Shown: positions 23,594 to 37,315, counted from the first letter of the stretch. The stretch: DNA of 64,000 bases from Atrichornis clamosus (GCA_013400975.1 WBMZ01011686.1:143638-207637), one strand, 5' to 3'. Program-made: numbers and translations. Notes: a model not told the origin generated them from the sequence alone.

Positions 23594-25017
23594 AGACCAG
23601 AGCTGATGTCTGACAAAAGCTGTTTACCTCTCTCTATCACAGTGGGGAGAAGTGGACTTAGGTAAGCATTCAGCCTGGGATTAGCATAGCAGAAAAAAAT
23701 CACTTCAGGCAATTTCTTTCTCCCTACCTACGATGTTTTCCGTAGAGATTTTTTCCTAAATTACATTTATTTTAGGTTGAGCAGTACAGCAGGAGGTTAA
23801 ACAAAGAGAAACCTCATCTCTACCTCTTCTGCATCTCGAAATGGCTTTTGCCTCTGCAGATGGTGGACTGCTGGGAATGTAAAAGGGCTGCAATCAGGAA
23901 ATCAAGCAGCACCGAGGGCACCAATACTGTGACCAATTAGCCGTGTGTGCATGTACTCAGTGCAGTCATTACAGGGACAAATCTGTTTTGTTCACCTCTG
24001 AATAATGCTTGGGATATAATCTGCAATTCCTTTAAAAGCAGAGAAACTTCCCCAAGTTAGATGGGTCCAAATGTCATGTTTCCAATGGGCGGGAGAGGTT
24101 CGTGTCTAAAAACATGCTGGTTGGAACCTGTAGGTTTTCAGCTTCCCCCTTTCCAGCCCAAATTGCCAAGCTGGCTTTATCGTTGAAATGAACACACGTC
24201 TGATTCATAAAACATTCATGCAGAGTTTTTACTCTCTTGGAAAGAAGGGAGCAGGCTGCTTCCAGGAAGGGAATGTGCTTTTTTGCTTCATGTGATCTTT
24301 CTGCCTCCGCTCAAAAATAAGCAGAAGGCTGATGCTGCCTCCACATTCCAGGAGCAGGCAGACAGGAGGAGGACCAAGGTGGTAAGCAAAGGGATGTCAC
24401 CGTTTTCATACTGTGTCTCCTTGCTGAGCCTATTCTCAGCAGAGCCTTGTGCCAAAGCACTGCAATGAGAGCCGGCAGCACCATTTCCAAACCTGCTGCT
24501 CAGAGTGGCAAAAGTGGAGTGGATCATTCAAGTAAAGCCCTTATCTCATGTGTAAAACAGGAATGAGGAATGTTTCCTTTATTCTGTCTATTTATATTGC
24601 TGATCTTCAAGGCAGGGAGCAGCTCCTCTCGTGTTTGAGAGATGTGGGTCCATGACACAGCTAAACCGACTTACTGACTGTCACCAAGAAAGGGCTTGCT
24701 CTAACCTGACAGCGAGCCTGTTAAAGAAGAAAATGCATAGGAAACTCTTCTGCTCTTTTTTCCTCCTTTGCATTATTCTCTCTGCTGGCTGACCTCCCCC
24801 AGCTTGTTATGGGGGCAGCTTGACTTTCCACAGGTGACAAGTTATGGGAGAAATGCTGGCAGCAGTAGGTTACTTTGCTCCTTTTGCAGGAATTGGAGGT
24901 TTTATTTGCACTGCCAAATCATCCTCTTGGTTTAAAGGTGTCTGGATGTGGTGGTAAAACAAGTGAGGAATGTAGGCACCCTAACCAGGTGTCATTGTTT
25001 TGCAAGGCCTGGTTTTT

Positions 25018-25730
25018 GGTAGCAGGGGGTGCTACTTCTGTGAGAAGCTGCCAGAAGCCCCCACCATCATGTCCTGCAGGGCCAATGTCTGGCTGGCTGC
25101 AAAGATGGACGTGCCGTGGGCCAGGACTGGGCCAGTTGGAAGTAGCAGTAACGCCTCTGTGATAACAGATTTAAGAAGGAATTCAAAACAATCCTGGTGG
25201 CACAGTTTTAATTCCAGCCAGGGAAGAGGGGGTGAGTGAGATGTGAGTAGAAAACAACATGGAGACACCAAGGTCAGTTCAGAAGGAGTGGGAGGAGGTG
25301 CTACAGGAGCCGGAGCTGAGATTCCTGTGCAGCTGGTGGTGAGACCATGGTGAGACAGGCTGTCCCCGCTGCAGCCCATGGAGGCCCACGGGAGTGCACA
25401 GACCCACCTGAAGTCGTGGAGGAGCCCACGGCAGAGCCAGAGCAGGTGGATACTTGAGAAGAACTGCACCCTGTGGGGGAGTGACCCACGCCACAGCAGT
25501 CTGAGGGGGGCTGCTGCCCGTGGGATGGACTCACATTGCAGCAGTTCGCAGAGAGCTGTTGCTCGTGAGATGGACTCACGTCGGAGGAGTTCCTGAGAAC
25601 TGTCTCCCAGAAGGGACCCCACAGAACAGCAGGGGAAGATGACTCCAATTCTGCAGCAGGAAGAAGCCACAGATGATGAACTGACCAAAAAACCCCCATT
25701 CTCTGTTTCCCTGTGCTGTTTCAGGTAAAT
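25018..25730 (+). mobile_element. Avian endogenous retrovirus LTR, 3'-truncated
   Basis: This matches, from memory, a common bird LTR family over most of its length. Landmarks in order are GTGAGAAGCTGCCAGAAG, a GCCTCTGTGATAACAG segment followed by TTTAAGAAGG, GACACCAAGGTCAG, a series of imperfect 45-nt units (about 25440-25620), and GATGATGAACTGACC near the end. The downstream part expected of the family, with its AATAAA-containing tail, is absent after about 25730, and no internal retroviral genes follow. It therefore looks like a degenerate solo or broken LTR. The family name cannot be assigned without a repeat library. Confidence 0.75.
25440..25620 (+). repeat. Imperfect 45-nt tandem units within the LTR
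   Basis: The triplet GAC of a conserved GAC-CAC/TCAC block recurs at 25483, 25528 and 25573 (exact 45-nt spacing) and again at 25615 (42 nt). Each unit carries a GTGGGA/GTGAGA-like segment and a GCAG- or GGAG-type segment. The units probably belong to the LTR family itself rather than being a later expansion. Confidence 0.65.
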
Positions 25731-28700
25731 TTTGCACCTACATACAATGCAAGAGACTTCTTGGCAGCTGACCAGTGGGAGAAAGGGGTCAGAGCAGGTC
25801 TGTTGATGGGCTGGTAGCTCAGCTCAGGGGCTGGAAATCTTCCTGCTCTAATGGACTTTATGCCAAGATTTTCTTGTGGTCAAAAGCCATCAGACACATA
25901 CTGAGTACCTTGGGCTGTCAGAGGTGGGTGGATGAGAGCTCTGGGGAGTGGCTGCAGTGATTCTCCAGAGCAAAGGGGACAAGCAGGTGCCTGTGTCTCA
26001 GTCCCTCTCCACCATGGAACTCCTGTTACTGATCCAGCCACACCAGCACAGCCCTGCATCCCTCCTGGGCTCCCTGTGAAGGGTTTACAGATTACACCTG
26101 ACCCCTGCCTGGGATGTCTGAGCTTGTGCTGGGCAAATGTGCTCCTATGATCTCTGCAGCACATACCCCAGTGCTTTCCAAGAGATCCTTGCAGGCTTTG
26201 TAGCGCTCAGCAGAGCTCTTGCTGCAGGTAATGCAGCTGTTGATGTACCTGTGCTGATGTAAGTGGTTTGTGTATGGCATGAGCTGCAGTCCCAGCCCTG
26301 CAGACACACCATGGTAGGCATTCATGGTGTGCTCAGGCTGATTGGAAACTCTCCAGCCATCTGTGCCTCCTCTGTCTCCCCAATGTCTGGCTCATTCCTT
26401 CTCTGAGAGGGCGCTGACATCTCTCAGGAGGAAGCTCTGCTATTTTGCAGTGGCCTTTTGTGAAATTCAGGTGTAATGTACCGTGGGGGATCTCTGGCTG
26501 CTGAATGCTGTTGTGTGGTGCTGTGCTCTGCACTGTGCTGCAACCAACTGAGGCAGCCCTATGAAGCTTTTAAGGGTCAGGGCTCCCTTTCCTTGCTCAC
26601 TGTTCTCCCACAGTGGCACATTTATGTAAAATGAGCCTGGCTGAACACTTGGCACCATCTCAGAGCTCTCTGGGTTTGCTCCCAGTGTCTGCCATTAAAC
26701 AGCAGGAATCCCTGTGGGTTATTCTCCTTAGTTTAGAAGCACTTGAGACCACACTGTCTTCATGACAGTGTATTTTGCACTGGTGATACCTCCAGAGATT
26801 TAGTGGGCAAAACTCCTAAGATTTTGCAATTCTGTTCAACAAAACAAATGTGATGTAGACGACAACTATGGTGAATAAATGTGGATCCATTCCCAGTGAA
26901 CTATTATTGACTGAGCTTAGCCCCAACATAGGGGTTTTTTTTTTGTCTTCAGGAGATATTTGGTAGTAGCCAGATACAGGTTGTTGTTGGAGCAAATGTC
27001 TAGGAAGTGGTCAGGAGGATTTGTTCTCTTTCTTGTCTCTCTGATTCGCACTCTGCAGGCATCAGACCTGATTATTTGGGTTGCACTGGGATGAGCTTTA
27101 CATTTTCTGATATGCAGAGAGCACATAATTTCTCCTTCTTGCCTGTCGTGGTGGATTTTGGGCAGAGGCCTCTGTGTCCTCCTCTCTCCAGAGAGGATCC
27201 AGTGTGGAGATGAACAGACATGTCAAAACAAGTGGGTTTATTTCACAAATGAAGCAAAACATTAGAGAACCTAGAAGACAACAAGCAGCTGATGAGCATC
27301 TGTAATTTTCACTTCAGACTGCTTTGATGGATTTTGCTCATCACTGGCAAGAGCAGAACAGGCCCCAGTTTGCCTGCAGGTGATCTGGAGACACAGCCTG
27401 ATCTCAGTAGACATCATCCAGTAGAACCTTTTCTTGGAAAAGCTTTTCCCAAAGTCCTGGCCCCACTATGCTCATCTGAGCCCCGTGACCATATGCTGCC
27501 CTGGCTGTTGCCACGGTCCCAGGTGGGAAGCCTTCCTTTTGTCACAGACTGCTGTCTTTTTCCACCTGGGCACCCCAGCAGTGAGAGCACAGAGCTGCAG
27601 GAATCCCCCCGTAGTCACGCCCTCCAGAGCAACTCCTCTGTGAAGCATAGCCAGGCTCCCACACTCAGTCCTGAGCCCACCAGCCTTCATCACCATCATC
27701 AGCTGAGCTGAGAAACCCACACAGCAGGTGCTGTTCAGGTGAACAATAGCAATGAAACCAGATGGCTTCCACGAGCATTTCAGTCCTTGCTGTACTCCCT
27801 GCAGGTCTATTGGCCATGCCTCAGCCCTACCTGAGAAGGGAAAGGGCTGGAGTCCTGGAAAATGTTATGACTTTCCCTCTGTCATGGGTGACAGCCCTAT
27901 CCTCTGTTTGGAAATGAACACCAAGAATAAGAGGCTTCATTTCAGCCTGTCACTGTTACCCTGTTTGAAATCCTCCAGGGGTTTTTAGTCCTTCCTGTAG
28001 CTCATTTTCAGAGCTTCATCCACTTTCAAAATGGTCATTGAGATCATTTTGCTATGTTAGTTACTGGTTAAATAATAAAATAATACTTGCCAGTTAAAAC
28101 CATTCTTTAAACACCTGAATAATGGCGTGGTGCTTACATACATTTATCCTCTCTCTTAGGTGTCTCGAGCACTTTTTTTACTAGGTAGGAAGTACAGCTT
28201 AGGTTGCCACCATTTCAATACCTCTTTCAATTTCACTGAGATAATTTTGCACTATGTTTGGATTATTGGTGAAAAAAAAAAAGGAAAAGAGAAATAAATA
28301 GAAAAACAGAAATAAGCTTACTTTATAGGTTTTCTCAGAGAAGGAGCTGTCAAACTCTTCAGAAATCTGTCCTCGTGAGATTTCCCAACTTTTTTGACCA
28401 GGTTCTGTTAACAGTCCTTTTCCAAAGTTGCACTGAGGTAAGGAGGGCTGGAAAGCAGTCCATTGGGAAATCATACGAGAGTGGGTTCATGTGACAGATC
28501 TTTCTGTGACTTGTCATGCCGTGAATAGCAGAGCAACAGCCTTTCAGCACTCAACCATGTCACTGCCTGCCTTGCTTTTGATGGAACTGGGGTGAGTGCG
28601 TGCTTGTGGAAATGAGGAAAAACTTAACCAGTGCTTTTTATTTCCGTAGAAGGTCTGGTTTGTGTTCTCATTCAATGTTTGCATAATAAATTGAATTGCC

Positions 28701-29102
28701 CCCCTGTTACGGTGGCCCCTGCTCTGTGCTGGCATGTAGGGTTTGCATCTAGCAGTGCTTTGAAGACTGCAGTGGAAATGTGTTCCTGTCACACCAGAGG
28801 CCCAGGAAAACTCAGCAGCTCCAGCCTCCTGCAGGCTAAAGGTGCAAGTGGAAGTAGGGAACCAGAAGGGAAAGGGTTGTCCAGCTGACATGTGAGGTTC
28901 TGGGGTTGCCAGAAATAGCAGCCCTTGGCTCGTAACCACTGGTTATCTCCTGCTCGGATAAATGCCTTCGAGTCATGTGCTGTGCCTAAAGCACGGAGCT
29001 CCAAATGCAAGCCAGGGGCCAGAATAGCTGTTTATGGGATTTTCCTGCCACTCTGCAGTATTAGGGAAGGACTGAGTGTAAGGTGCTAAACCTGACAGAC
29101 AC

Positions 29103-29600
29103 AGATCTGCTGGAGCAAGTTCAGAGGAGGCCATGCAGGTGACTGGAGGGATGGAGCACATCTGCTGCAAGGAAAGGCTGAGAGAGTTGGGACTGTTCAG
29201 CCTGGAGAAGAAAAGGCTCTGGAGTGACCATATTGTGAGCATTCAGTACTGGAAGGGACTAGAACAGAGATGGAGAGGGACTTTTAATACAGGCAAGTAG
29301 TGACAGGGCAAGGGGGAATGGCTTGAAACTGAAAGAGGGCAGGTTCGGATTGGATATTAGCAAGGATTTCTTGGCTGTGAGGGAGGTGAGGCCCTGGCAC
29401 AGGTTGCCCAGAGAAGGTGTGGCTGTCCCATTCCTGGGAGTGTTCAAGGCCAGGCNGTCCCATTCCGTGTTCAAGGCCAGGCTGGATGGGGCTTTGACCA
29501 ACCTGGTCTCGTGGAAGGTGTCCCTGTCCATGTCAGGGAGGGTGGAACTAGATGGTCTTTAAGGTCCCTTCCAACCCAAACCATGCTTGATTCTGTGATC
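29103..29600 (+). mobile_element. CR1 retroposon, about 0.5 kb, ending in a typical 3' terminus
   Basis: CR1-like blocks appear in order: TTCAGCCTGGAGAAGAAAAG, GATATTAGCAAGGATTTCTT, CCCTGGCACAGGTTGCCCAG, TTCAAGGCCAGGCTGGATGG and TTCCAACCCAAACCATGC, ending near TTGATTCTGTGAT. An N at 29456 and a local duplication interrupt the copy. Confidence 0.93.
29425..29482 (+). repeat. Near-duplicate 31/26-nt segment flanking an N (likely assembly artefact)
   Basis: The segment at 29425-29455 starts GTCCCATTCC and ends TTCAAGGCCAGGC. It recurs at 29457-29482 lacking five bases, with an N at 29456 between the copies. Other CR1 copies in this window (48 kb, 51.3 kb) carry the segment only once. Confidence 0.85.
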
Positions 29601-31521
29601 TCTGTGAAAACTGTTCTCTGGGTGCCACTTAAGCAGGACAAGAAACCCTCAGGGCTCAGGCCAGGGTTCCCCTGCTTCTCTCTATTACAGCAGAGATGTT
29701 TGCCTGGAAATGTCCTTTGGAAAAGTACATTTCCTCTCCCAACCCAGCTATATCAAAGACTGTAAAGACATAAGAAATGAAAACCTGATGACACAGGGAC
29801 CTCTCCTTCATCTCTTTCATCCCTTCTCAGCTCTTTCATCCTCCTGTTGTTGTCTCTCCCTGTTGAGACCATCCCCGTTGGCTGGGCTTGAATTTGTGAG
29901 TTGCATTACACAGTTCACACCAGCTGTTGCCATTCTGTCCCAAAAGGCTAAATCAAAGTCTGTGACTGAATTTCTTTGGCTGGCAAGTCCCTTTGTTCCC
30001 AGCCAACACAAATCAGTTTGGGAACCAACAGGTTGGCAAATTTGGGGGTTTGAGAAGAGTGAGTTCAAAATGGGCTTGAACGCAAAAGGATGTGACAATA
30101 CGGCTATGAGATCTTCTCAGGTGCACAACCACATCCCACTTCTTCTTCCTTCTAGAGTGTAGAAACCACACTTGCATCTGAGCAGGACGGATCTGATGGG
30201 GCAAGCAATTTCCCACAACCATGAGCTTACTTCTCACAACAGGCAGCTGCTTACAGCTGCTGTTTCCCACTGTGGATACACACAGCTTTGCTGTTAAGAT
30301 GCAGGGGGAAAACTTGAGCTTTCAAACCCTAACAAGCTATTTTCCTCTCCTTCTCTCTCCCTTCACACAGCTGACCTCCGTGTCCGGCCGTGAAGGCATT
30401 TTCTGGTTTACGAGTAGTGGTGAGCAGGGTGCCAGCAGGTGAAATCCCAGCCTCTCCTGCCTCTCTGTAATTAGCAGCCCCAAATACGGAGCACTGTCTG
30501 ACCCTGTGACATTTTTTCCTAAGGCTTTTATTAATTTGACACTGGTTTTCATAGCAACTCACCAGGGAGCTGTAACAAACACTCAGCTGTACCTGACAGA
30601 AAACGGGGGGTTTATCTGCTCAAAAGGTTACGCCGAGCGTCAGAGGCCAACTGCGGTTTGGATCCTGGGGAACGCTCCAACTGTTTGATGGAAAAAACAT
30701 GGAGCATTAAAGTGGGAATATTACAGTTTAAAAGCAGGGTTTGTGTCACCTTGAGCTACTGAGCTCTGTTATCGTCGTCTGTGAGAACTCCCACTCTCTG
30801 TGGAGCAGGGAGGTAGGGGATTTGTAACACCCCCAATGTCACTGTTCCTGAGGGGACACTGCCTTGTCACCTCCAAACTAATTTAAAATAAAGGTTTTGT
30901 TGTTTCATTCGTTAGCTGATGGAGAATTTGTTCATTTTCTGAAGTGGGCTTTTCTGTTGTTTCTACAATAAAACTGTTTTCAGTCCTCTTGTGATCCCTC
31001 TGCTCCTGCTCTTTCATTTCTGGTGGGAGCACACTGTTACACAGTAATTCTTGGGCACCTCAAATTGTCTGCTGTTTTGGGCCAGACACTGTGATGAGGG
31101 CCACAGTGTGTGTAAGTTTTGGGTATTGTTTTTGTTTGAAGGACTGAAAGTTTTGGATATATGTGGTGTTTTGTCTCAGGGTCCTTTACCCTAATACCGT
31201 TTGATGGCAGAGTTCACCCAGCGTATGATATACCTGGACAGGGGTGTGTCCTTTCATCCTTTCCTTGACAAACTTGAAGTGCTTTGTTGGAAGATACTTC
31301 TTCATTCATATGGAGTATCTTGAGTTTAACCCTAATTCCATTCCCGATCTGGTTGCTATGGCCAATGACTCCATCCTCTCTGTATTGATATGTCATTCTT
31401 CAGTAATTTACAGTCTATTCTGCCTTTTCACCTGTTTTTGCCCAGCTTGCAAGCACCTCCTGGAGTGTGGAAGGGTGTGGTGTTCAACACAAAGGCATCA
31501 GTCCATGCTCTCTGGTAGCTC

Positions 31522-31610
31522 AGAACATGGTTTAGGGGTACCACGGTGGGTTAACAGTTGGACTCAGTGATCTCAGAGATCTTTTCCAACCTTAATGATC
31601 CTGTGATCAT
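31522..31610 (+). mobile_element. CR1 retroposon 3' terminal fragment
   Basis: ACATGGTTTAGGGGTACCAC is followed by GGACTCAGTGATCTCAGAGA, TTTTCCAACCTTAATGATCC and TGTGATCATAGA, a short plus-strand CR1 terminus of the same subfamily as the copy at 52.4-52.8 kb. Confidence 0.85.
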
Positions 31611-31907
31611 AGAACATTAACCAACTTGTTTCACGTATTCTTGCAAGGCTCATTTCTCCAAACCACCTGCTGAAGGTGTCTTTAAGGTAACCATTGTGTT
31701 ACTGTCATTTTCACCCATTATTGGCCCACACCTTGGTTCTTCTGCCTTGGAATTTCTGTTCCAGCATAAATGAAAATCTCTAATTCTCTTAGTGTTGGGC
31801 ATTGCTCTGTGATGCTTATCCTATGAGTCTTTTGTAAAATCTGGATTTTTTCTTAAAAGATTTAGATGCACTGGACATTTGAGTGACTGACCAGCCAGCT
31901 GTCAGTG

Positions 31908-32165
31908 TAGAACCATAGAATTATGGAATATGCTATGTTGGACGAGACCCATCAGCATCATCAACTCCAACTCCTGGCCCTGCCCAGGACACCCCAAGAA
32001 TCATATCATGTGCCTGAGAGTGTTGTCCAAACACCTCTTGAACTCTGTCAGGCTTGGTGCTGTGACCACTTCCTTGGGGAGCTTGTTCCAGTGCCCAGCT
32101 ATCCTTTGGGAGAAAATCTTTCTCCAACCCAGACCTCCCCTGACTCAGGTTCATGCTGTTTCCTG
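31908..32165 (-). mobile_element. CR1 retroposon fragment (3' end)
   Basis: It begins ACCATAGAATTATGGAATAT and continues with GAGACCCATCAGCATCATC, GAGTGTTGTCCAAACACCTC and GGGGAGCTTGTTCCAGTGCC. It is opposite in orientation to the copy 0.3 kb to its left. Confidence 0.88.
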
Positions 32166-35100
32166 TGTGTTTAAACAGCACTGTAGTTTTTAATGCTGCA
32201 TTCCCCCTCTGCAGGTTTAATGGTGGCGGCCTCAAATCTGTACATCCAAAATTTTCACTGTTGTTGAACAGATAAATCCGACATTTAAATTCCCTTGAAA
32301 ACTCATTATTTTCTGTCTCAGATTCACTTTAGATCTCAGCAAAGCTTCCATAAAATGGTCTGTGGTTGAGACAGGAGTTCTTTCCTCTCTTACCTCCTAT
32401 GGGGGCGGCATCTATGAGGATGTGTGCCTGTTAACTGCAGGTGGTCTTACAGGGGTCTTCACCCCACTAACACCTGCTGCTCATTCTGCTGAGTAGGTAA
32501 ATGCTGCTGTTCTTCCCTAGCTGCTCCCATTTGATGTGAAATTTGAGGGACTGCACCTTGCATTCATTTGCAAAGCGAAATCATTCCTAGGTGTAGGCAA
32601 TGTGGGGAAGAAGGAAAGGACAAAGAACATCCAGACATCATAAAGCAGCAGTCGGTGTCCAAAGCATACCCCAATGCAGTTTCACAGCTGCCAGCAGAGA
32701 GGGGTAGCCAGCCATATAGACAACAGCTGCATTGCCAAGGAACAAAATTACGGAGCCAGATGTTCCTCTTGGAAGTACATTGCACTGAACTTGGTAGATG
32801 AGTGTGGTAGCTGCCAAGTGCTTCTCTTATTTGGTTCTAGGTAATGATCCCTCTATCAGGGAATGTGAAGGAAAAAGACCACACAGAATATCCTCATCAA
32901 AATGCTGTAGTTGAAACATTAACTTCTCTTGGACCAGAAAGATTTGGGAGCTCCATGGCAACCTTCACATCTTGTTTGAAGGGTAATGTTGTTTACTACC
33001 AGGCATGAAGTGAGAAACAGCTACTGAAGCCAAATGCTTTCAAGGTATTTGCTACTGAAAGGTGACTAAGAGACAATTTTTATAGCAACCACAGTTGTTT
33101 GTGGGCGCTGTTGTAGTTCTCAGCTCAGTCTGCAAGTGAGAAGGAGAACTTCTGGTTCTGCCTCTAAAGCAAATACCAGGAGGTCAGGTTTCTGAGGACG
33201 TGTTTCTGCTGCAGCCACGTTCACAGTGCAGACCCAACCTGGCTTTAAACAAACCAGCTGGGTGTGTGTAGAGACTGGCCACGGCAGTGCCGGGCACCTT
33301 CTCCAGCTAGGTCTGTCTTCATGGAAAAATTGTGACGCCTGCATTTCTGTCTAGAGCTAACCCTGCGAGGGGCTGCAATGGCAGCGTGTGGGCACACAGG
33401 CTCAGGTTCGTGCCAGCTAGTCGTATGCAGCTCATGAAAATGACTGACTTGGGGGTTCTAGTTGCCAACAGAGAAAGACTGATGACTCTTTAGGGAGATC
33501 CACAACTCCACAGACCCCTGCAAGTACTTATCTAGTGAGAACTTAGAAGACAGAATCTTTGGAAATAGATAATATTGGCATCTCTGAGATAACTGGAGAG
33601 AATTCATGTATTTTATCTTCTCAGTCACCTTTCTTAAACTCTCTGATCGTTCTCTCCTAGGACTCACAAGTTGCAAAATGAATTCTTTCTGTAAGTATCT
33701 TCTATTAGTAACCAAAAAACTCCACAATAGTCCAAATCCCTCTGCCAAATAAATCTGTCAGTAAGAAACTTGCCCCTAAAAATTACTTTGGCCCAACATT
33801 TCCTGTACATAGTATTAAACTTATTCCTGCACCACCAACAAATTTAAGATCCAATATCTCAGGGATTGCAACAGAGCCCAGAAAAGCTACAGATCATAAA
33901 TGAAACCCGCAGATCATACTGAGGGATTTCTTTGCTTCTGAGCTCATGGCCCCACCACTCATCTGCAGCTGGGAAGGGAGGGAAAAGGTCAGGTTAAACA
34001 CAGGGTTTGGAGTAAGAGCACACATTTCTGCTCGTACGTTTTCCGTGGGATTGAAGGACAATAAGTTTCTCTCCCCACCTAGTGGTCACTTAGAGACTTT
34101 TAAGAGAACATCAGCCTAAACCAGGGAGCTCAGCAGCAGATCCATATTCCCATTCTCCCACGCCAGCACAGGGAGGAGATGGTTGCTCCCTTTGCTGTAG
34201 CTCATCCAGCCCAGATGAAAGCAGAGTGGAGGGTCCCCGGAGGATTCCCTTGGTCTCCAATACACTCTCAAACAAAACATGGCAAGGGTAAGAAACTGAA
34301 TTGATAGTAGGAGATGATTGTGGACCAATGATTGGGCTGTGGCTGCTAATTTTTCCTTCCTCTAATCCTCCTTCTGTGGGTTTTGTGGTGTGTGAGAGCA
34401 AGTTTGAAATGTGACAGGCACGAAAACGTCTTCATTACTCGACAGCGAGTTTGGCCTGGCTGTGGCTGATTCTTTCTGCAAACAGTGTGGCAATGGGTGA
34501 GGGAAGGGAAACGTGAAATTAAAATGAATATGGGTGTTATGCAGAGCTGATAGTGACTTGCCTGAATCTGATTAAGGGAGTTGGGAGGGTAAGTAGTGAA
34601 AGCAAAGTTTTAATTCTTCCCATTCCAGTGCCGCAAGGTGTTACCAGTAACATGAGAAAAATACATACGAAGCAAAAATGTGGTCATAATATTAACACAA
34701 GAGATTCCCCTACCTTCCCTGAGACTACTCATCACACACAGCCTGTGGGACTCTAATTGAGCGGTGGTCCTTTGGGAAAAGTGGAGCTTTTTTTTGCTAC
34801 TCCTCCACTGGAGCAGGTCACAAGACACAAGACAGAGATGAGCCCCAGTGGTACTCTGTGCTGACTCTGGGTTTCCCAGGGATGTCTCCCTGCCTCAGAA
34901 CTATGTGATCTCCTGCTGTGATTCCCAGAACTTCACTGTAGGTTTGTTAATCCGTAGCCGTGAAATGAGGGTAGTGATATTTTTCTTGCTGCGAATAAAA
35001 CTTCGAAAACGAAAGGTGCTGAGTGTAATTAAAGGTTGCAACTATGTCAGAAGCGCTGACAGCGGCTTGTCACTTGGGGGGCAGCTCGAGTGTCCTTCCG

Positions 35101-37311
35101 TCCCGCTAGACAGGTCCCAGGGAGAGCGGGTGGCTGTCCTGCACCACAGGTGGAGGCAGGGTCGAGGCAGGGGTCCCAGCTCACGCTGCTGTTGTTTCTC
35201 CCAACAGACAAACGTCCCGGAGGAATCTCGTAGAAAATCCCTGGAACTTAAGGCTGCTCTGAGCTCTTTGTCCCTTACCTCTGAACGCAGACCCGGGTGA
35301 CCTGTGGGGACTCTGGGTAGAGGAGGGACTCAGAGGTTGCTCGCTCATGGTGCTACTCCACCATCTCACCCTGAAACACCCAAGTCAGTGCTCGCTGATG
35401 AGCCTTCCCCTCCTGCACACGAATAAAGTGTTTGAACTGAGATTTGAACTGCTCCCAGCTCTAGCAAACCAGGACAAGCTTCCCTGGAGAGGAGACAGAC
35501 ATTTCCCCTTAGACATCTCTCAGACAGCCTTAGCTGTCAGACTGACTTTGTCTGTAATAAATACCTAAAACAGGAAGAGAATCTGAAAGCCCATGGGCAC
35601 AATGGAAAGGGATCAAATTTTTCTGTGTCTCAGGTGAGGAGGAGAAAAAAAGGCTGGCAGAAGGTTTCCACGTGTGACACCACCTTCCTGAAAGGTATGG
35701 TGGCATCAGTTTGGGATGGAAGAAGTGAAAGTTAAGTTCCTTCTCATCTAAAACCTAGTTATTATTTTCTCCACTTGACTCCACAGAGACCTTCATGCTG
35801 TGCCTTACAGTGGTATAATAAAGCAGATGGAGAGAAATGTGCATCTTCCCTCTAGCTCTCTTATCAACACCTCTGTTCAGCAGTAAATAACAGGGAAACG
35901 GAGCTCGCTTGTCAATGTTCCCAGCTGTCGTACCTTCCTTTAAACATAAAGTCAGATATTTATTGCTAACTGTTCTGAAATATATAACAGCATGGGATGG
36001 GCCTGTGGACACATTGTCTTGCTTAAATAAGATATTACTGACAGCCAATGTTAGATATCTTGGGTTTTTTTTATTTTTATTTTCCATAAATATTTCCTTT
36101 CCAGAGGGTGCCAGAGAAGCTGTCAAGGCAGACTAAGAGATTAATTAATTTCAGATTATGTTAGGCTGACATCTAACCCTAATTTACAGCTTGAACATCT
36201 AAAAGGTGTGTTTCTAGGGGTATGTTGGTGAAGATGCATCACTGGTCTGGCACAGCTCCATGAGCGTGGAAGGGAAGTGCATCCCCTTCTCCTCCAGCAT
36301 CCTGTCTGTTGGCCCCTGTCTGGTCACACCTGGTTCTGGTTTGTCTGTGGGTGTGTCCTGCCCTCCTTGGTGATCAGAACACCCTTAGTTGAGGCCACCT
36401 GCATGTTCCTGAAGCTTCACTTTGCATCATTAACACAATGAATGGAGATACTGAGTACAGTCGACCACTTCAGGAGCCCAATGTCAGCGTGGGCTGTCAG
36501 TCTCAGGACAACTTGTCTGGAACTCTTTTTGCAGGCTCCTGGAAAACACACTTTCCTTGTTTCTCAGCACTGAAATCAAGACACCCAACATCTACCACCT
36601 CCCGCTTTCCCAGTCATCCTGCCAGAGAGGGAAATGAGTTTGGGTCGGGTACAATGTGTTCTTGACCTTCACTCTAGCTTTTTAAAATCACTTTATTGTT
36701 CTACAGGTGTTTATAAACAGATTGTTTAATAATTTGCACTATTCTCATTCCAGAGTGATGGTTTTATGGCTCCCCAGACCCTCATTTTCCACCTCTAAAA
36801 GTGAGAGGTGCTCCATTTACCCTCCTGGTAAGCAACACAAGTAATTTCATGTGAAGAAGCAGCAAACTGATACTGCATTGTAGCAACTGTTCTGAGTCAT
36901 CTCAAGGATTAAACAGCAGTGGCAGGACCTGAATGTTCAGAGAGATAACAAGGCAGCAGGGACAGGCTGTGCCAACCTCTGCAAAGTGTCCCACCTGTGT
37001 CTCTGTGTCCCACCTTTGCATAGAGTGGGTGGCAGCAGCAGTGGCTCGGTCAGGACGGGCTACAGGGAGAAAAGATCTGTCAGACAAGAACTGCACAAGC
37101 TAGAGCATCACCAGAATCCAAGTATCTGGGGATTTGGCTCCTGGTATTTTGATATTTTGGCAGAGGAGCATTGATTTGGTGCACTGCTGTCCATCTCCCA
37201 GTGTGGAAAAGCTGAGTTGCCTTTCTCAGAATGCTGGAATGATGGCCTGGAAGAACAGGAAGGCCAAAATAAGATATGCAGCTTCTATCCTATCCACATT
37301 TAATCCCCGGT

Positions 37312-37315
<4 letters not shown>

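Noticed and set aside
23389..23712. Arg/Glu/Gly-rich 107-codon frame on the minus strand
   Set aside because: It is the translation of the pure purine complement of the pyrimidine tract.
25032..25688. 218-codon open frame on the minus strand, the longest in the window
   Set aside because: It is antisense to the avian LTR and owes its openness to the 45-nt repeat units, whose length is a multiple of three.
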